Assembly: GCA_023268955.1 (NCBI GenBank)
Contig: JALRJW010000105.1
Span: 1 to 8,385 of the forward strand
Direction: 5' to 3'
Origin: Aliarcobacter sp.
Lineage (GTDB): Bacteria; Campylobacterota; Campylobacteria; Campylobacterales; Arcobacteraceae
DNA: 8,385 nt
Part shown: one piece after another, positions 6,695-8,385 of the stretch
Layout of the letters: each line of letters opens with the position of its first letter
Position numbering within the stretch: position 1 is the first letter of the stretch
Position numbers and translations under genes: made by a program
The notes under the pieces: model-generated
Seen by the model: the letters and a program-made list of their open reading frames with translations, nothing else
Told to the model about the DNA's origin: nothing
Databases searched by the model: none

Positions 6695-7525
6695 CTAAGC
6701 TGCTATTTCAGAATGTAACATTTTTCTTTTTTCTTCAAATTCAACTGGTGATAAATTTCCTAAATAACTATGTGGTCTGATTCTATTATAAAAGAACTCT
6801 ATATATTTAAATATCTCTTGCTTTGCTTGATTTTTTGTATAAAATATATTTTGATATACCAAATCACTTTTTAATGATTTAAAAAAGCTTTCAGCAACTG
6901 CATTATCCCAGCAATTTCCTTTTCTACTCATGCTTTGAATAATCCCATATTCTTTTAACAAATCTCTGTGTGAATATGATGCGTATTGACTTCCTCTATC
7001 TGTATGCCAAATTAAGCCTTGCTGGGGTTTCCTATGTTTTAATGCCATATTTAAAGCGTCATTTACCAGAGATACTTTCATTTCATCACTCATTGACCAT
7101 CCTACAACTTTTCTTGAATATAAATCAATTACTGTTGCAAGGTACAACCATCCCTCTCCTGTGGAAATATAGGTAATATCACCTACATATTTTTGATTTG
7201 GGAATGAAGCATAAAAATCTTGATTTAAAATATTTGGAGCTATTGGTAAATTATGATTTGAATCAGTTGTATTTTTATATCTTTTTTTCATTTTAACTTT
7301 CAAGTTTAAGTCTTTCATGATATTTGAAATACGTTTTCTTGAAACAAATAATCCATAATATAAAAGTAATCTATCTTTGATTCTTCTTGTTCCATAAGTA
7401 TTCTTACCCTCAATAAAAATAAATTCAATAAGCTCATTTAATTTAGAGTCAGTTCTTTTTAGTTTACAACCTGTTTTAACCCAATGATAATAGGAAGTCC
7501 TATTTACTTTTAGGACTTTACACAT
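6695..7525 (-). CDS. IS3-family transposase OrfB (DDE integrase core)
   Basis: This is the catalytic part of the transposase. From the ATG at 7525 it has 276 residues. An N-terminal helical region contains Y-G-T-R-R-I (44-49), typical of IS3 OrfB. The integrase core carries Asp116 (V-G-D-I-T-Y-I), Asp176 (H-T-D-R-G-S-Q-Y) and Glu212 (A-V-A-E-S-F-F), with 35 residues between the second Asp and Glu, the classical DD(35)E spacing. W-D-N-A-V-A-E-S and the Y-N-x-x-R-P-H motif near the end are also present. The frame stays open upstream of the ATG through G-N-G-I-F-R-K-R to the slippery site at 7606-7612. The active form is therefore probably an OrfAB fusion of about 392 residues, with OrfB alone a minor product or none. 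No key residue is missing. Confidence 0.93.
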   Translation of the reverse strand: MCKVLKVNRTSYYHWVKTGCKLKRTDSKLNELIEFIFIEGKNTYGTRRIKDRLLLYYGLFVSRKRISNIMKDLNLKVKMKKRYKNTTDSNHNLPIAPNILNQDFYASFPNQKYVGDITYISTGEGWLYLATVIDLYSRKVVGWSMSDEMKVSLVNDALNMALKHRKPQQGLIWHTDRGSQYASYSHRDLLKEYGIIQSMSRKGNCWDNAVAESFFKSLKSDLVYQNIFYTKNQAKQEIFKYIEFFYNRIRPHSYLGNLSPVEFEEKRKMLHSEIAA

Positions 7526-7565
7526 TTGATTTATATTGAAACTCTTTGAATGATTTTTAATCCAT

Positions 7566-7599
7566 GCATATTTTAAAGAGTTTCTTTTGCGAAATATGC
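7566..7599 (-). other. RNA hairpin downstream of the slippery site, probable frameshift stimulator
   Basis: On the minus strand GCATATTT (7599-7592) pairs perfectly with AAATATGC (7573-7566). Inside the loop AAAGA and TCTTT can form a further 5-bp stem around AAC. The hairpin starts 6 nt after the slippery heptamer, a spacing typical of stimulators of -1 frameshifting. The stem is AU-rich, so its strength is uncertain. Confidence 0.5.
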
Positions 7600-7872
7600 C
7601 GTTGCCTTTTTTAAGATATCTCTTTCTTGTTTCAGAAGCTTGTTCTCTCTTCTAAGACGTTTTAACTCTTCAGATTCACTCTCTTTTTCATTATTGTTTT
7701 TAAAATTAATATTTTTAGTTGGAATATTATGCTCTTTTTTATATGTAGTAACCCAATGATATAATGTTTTTGGATTTAAATCTAAATCTTGAGCAACATC
7801 TGTAACTTTTTGATTTTCATTTATTATTAACTGTACTGTTGAGTCTTTAAACTCTTTACTATATTTTCTCAT
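7573..7872 (-). CDS. IS3-family OrfA (HTH and leucine zipper)
   Basis: The 99-residue protein starts M-R-K-Y-S-K-E-F-K, the usual opening of IS3/IS911 OrfA. It has a helix-turn-helix at about residues 17-43 (V-T-D-V-A-Q-D-L-D-L-N-P-K-T-L-Y-H-W) that would recognise the IS ends. A charged linker is followed by a leucine-zipper-like helix (L-K-R-L-R-R-E-N-K-L-L-K-Q-E-R-D-I-L-K-K, about 70-89) for multimerisation. The ribosome binding site AAGGG sits 5 nt before the ATG. In IS3 elements OrfA alone usually restrains transposition and supplies the N-terminus of OrfAB. The frame ends at 7573-7575, inside the predicted frameshift hairpin. Confidence 0.92.
   Translation of the reverse strand: MRKYSKEFKDSTVQLIINENQKVTDVAQDLDLNPKTLYHWVTTYKKEHNIPTKNINFKNNNEKESESEELKRLRRENKLLKQERDILKKATAYFAKETL
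7606..7612 (-). other. Programmed -1 ribosomal frameshift site (A AAA AAG)
   Basis: On the minus strand the orfA phase reads TTA AAA AAG, so the heptamer A-AAA-AAG is in the correct phase for -1 slippage. After slipping, the next codon is GGC in the orfB phase, which is open to its stop at 6695. The product joins 89 residues of OrfA to 303 from the orfB phase. This is the known IS3-family strategy. Confidence 0.85.
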
Positions 7873-7921
7873 GGTAACCCTTATTCATTTTTTATTTTAA
7901 CTCAGAATCTCTAAAATTCTG

Positions 7922-7946
7922 TGTATGAATTTATGTTACCACTCCA
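7922..7946 (-). repeat. IS terminal inverted repeat at the orfA end
   Basis: This is the partner of 6656-6680, with 22 of 25 positions identical when inverted. Read outside-in on the minus strand it gives GAG TGG TAA, which ends the small exported-protein gene. Confidence 0.85.
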
Positions 7947-8199
7947 TTGTCTCTTCTTTTTTTACTTCAGACTTTGGTTTTAAGTTTACTGTTTTTTTAT
8001 CAACACAATTATCAGCTTCATTAGCATATATTACAGTCCCAAGACCCCAGAATGCTCCAATAGGTCCACCAATGATAAATCCTTGAGCAATACCAACTAA
8101 TCCAAATCCTATTTTTTCTTGGGTTGTAGCACACTCATTTGCTACTGCACTTGAGCTAATTAACCCAGCAACTATTAAACTTCCTATTACCTTTTTCAT
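7936..8199 (-). CDS. Small exported glycine-rich protein, 3' end cut by the IS
   Basis: I do not recognise this 87-residue product. It opens with a clear signal peptide: a lysine pair, a hydrophobic stretch, then A-V-A before Asn21 as a likely signal peptidase I site. The mature part has a hydrophobic glycine-spaced segment (residues 31-57, G-x-G/G-G-P-I-G pattern), like glycine-zipper segments that insert in or pack against membranes. Cys23 and Cys65 flank it and could form a disulfide. The lysine/glutamate-rich tail ends E-T-M-E-W; the last two residues and the stop come from the IS inverted repeat, so the native C-terminus is lost. GAGGAAATAAA before the ATG is a strong ribosome binding site. 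The ATG overlaps the stop of the upstream gene by 4 nt, so the two are probably co-translated and of related function. Confidence 0.7.
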   Translation of the reverse strand: MKKVIGSLIVAGLISSSAVANECATTQEKIGFGLVGIAQGFIIGGPIGAFWGLGTVIYANEADNCVDKKTVNLKPKSEVKKEETMEW

Positions 8200-8384
8200 T
8201 TTATTTCCTCAATTTTTGAATCTTTGTTTGCTTTTACGCATCTTATATTTAATTTATTATCTTTGCTTACTATTGCTTCTTTACCTGATGAATAATCAAA
8301 GCTCCAAGCTTTTAGTACATCATCTATACTTTCTTCATTTGTCCAGTAAGAAGCATTTGCACTGTTTTTAAACTCTTCATTAAT
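8196..8384 (-). CDS. Lcl/DUF1566-like C-terminal domain protein, 3' part (start outside window)
   Basis: An open frame on the minus strand enters from the right edge and gives 62 residues before TGA at 8198-8196. The sequence A-S-Y-W-T-N-E-E-S, then A-W-S-F-D-Y-S-S-G, and finally N-I-R-C-V-K follows the order seen in the Lcl C-terminal (DUF1566) domain, whose end usually reads Y-W-S-S, A-W-x-V-D-F-x-x-G and Y-V-R-C-V-R. Such domains occur in extracellular or surface proteins of many Gram-negative bacteria; the precise role is unknown. The tail K-D-S-K-I-E-E-I-K overlaps the ATG of the small exported-protein gene (ATGA). Confidence 0.65.
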   Translation of the reverse strand: MNEEFKNSANASYWTNEESIDDVLKAWSFDYSSGKEAIVSKDNKLNIRCVKANKDSKIEEIK

Positions 8385-8385
8385 T

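Larger units (their letters stand above)
6656..7946 (-). mobile_element. IS3-family insertion sequence, 1291 bp, apparently complete
   Basis: The element is bounded by 25-bp terminal inverted repeats that match at 22 positions and start TGGAGTGGTAAC. It holds orfA and orfB in overlapping phases with a -1 frameshift signal, the IS3 layout, read on the minus strand. The transposase resembles the IS51/IS3 branch by motif. Both frames are intact, so it may still be active. No 3-4 bp direct repeat is seen outside the ends: AAAC precedes 6656 and TTGT follows 7946. Both flanking genes are cut by it. The exact outer bases are inferred from the repeat match. Confidence 0.9.

Overview
The window is strongly AT-rich with tightly packed genes. 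It most likely comes from a Campylobacterota bacterium, with the Arcobacter group as best guess. The main clue is two histidine-kinase phosphoacceptor boxes of the H-Q-W-R-Q-P-L-N type, which are abundant in that phylum. The codon bias and an Aas-like gene fit too. The taxonomic placement is inference.

Left part (1-1906): the C-terminal part of a PAPS-dependent sulfotransferase runs in from the left edge. It is followed with almost no gap by a 5'-truncated remnant of aas (acyl-ACP synthetase / lysophospholipid acyltransferase). The remnant keeps most of the adenylate-forming domain but has no start codon at a sensible place. The two fragments appear to be joined by an old deletion near 290-318. 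A small XRE-type repressor gene lies convergent to aas. Its upstream region holds a good sigma70-type promoter, an 18-bp perfect palindrome and a second half-site.

Centre (2301-6666): the most interesting unit is a three-gene, same-strand operon. It encodes (1) a stand-alone LOV domain with the photoactive cysteine and all the usual flavin contacts; (2) a 1069-residue hybrid of CheB methylesterase, CheR methyltransferase, a PAS-like segment, a heptad-repeat coiled coil, a second PAS-like segment and a complete histidine kinase; (3) a receiver domain fused to a kinase dimerisation domain, whose gene starts inside the end of gene 2. Together they suggest a blue-light-responsive signalling module that combines methylation chemistry with phosphotransfer. 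The light input to the kinase is inferred from gene order.

Right part (6656-8385): a 1291-bp IS3-family element with 25-bp imperfect inverted repeats, orfA, orfB and a textbook -1 frameshift site sits at the end of the third signalling gene and has removed its ATPase domain. On the other side it also cuts the 3' end of a small exported glycine-rich protein gene that reads toward it. There is no target-site duplication, so the two flanks were probably brought together by an IS-linked deletion or recombination. Upstream of the small gene, overlapping it by 4 nt, is the 3' end of a gene resembling the Lcl/DUF1566 C-terminal domain, which runs off the right edge.

I saw no tRNA, rRNA or CRISPR array.
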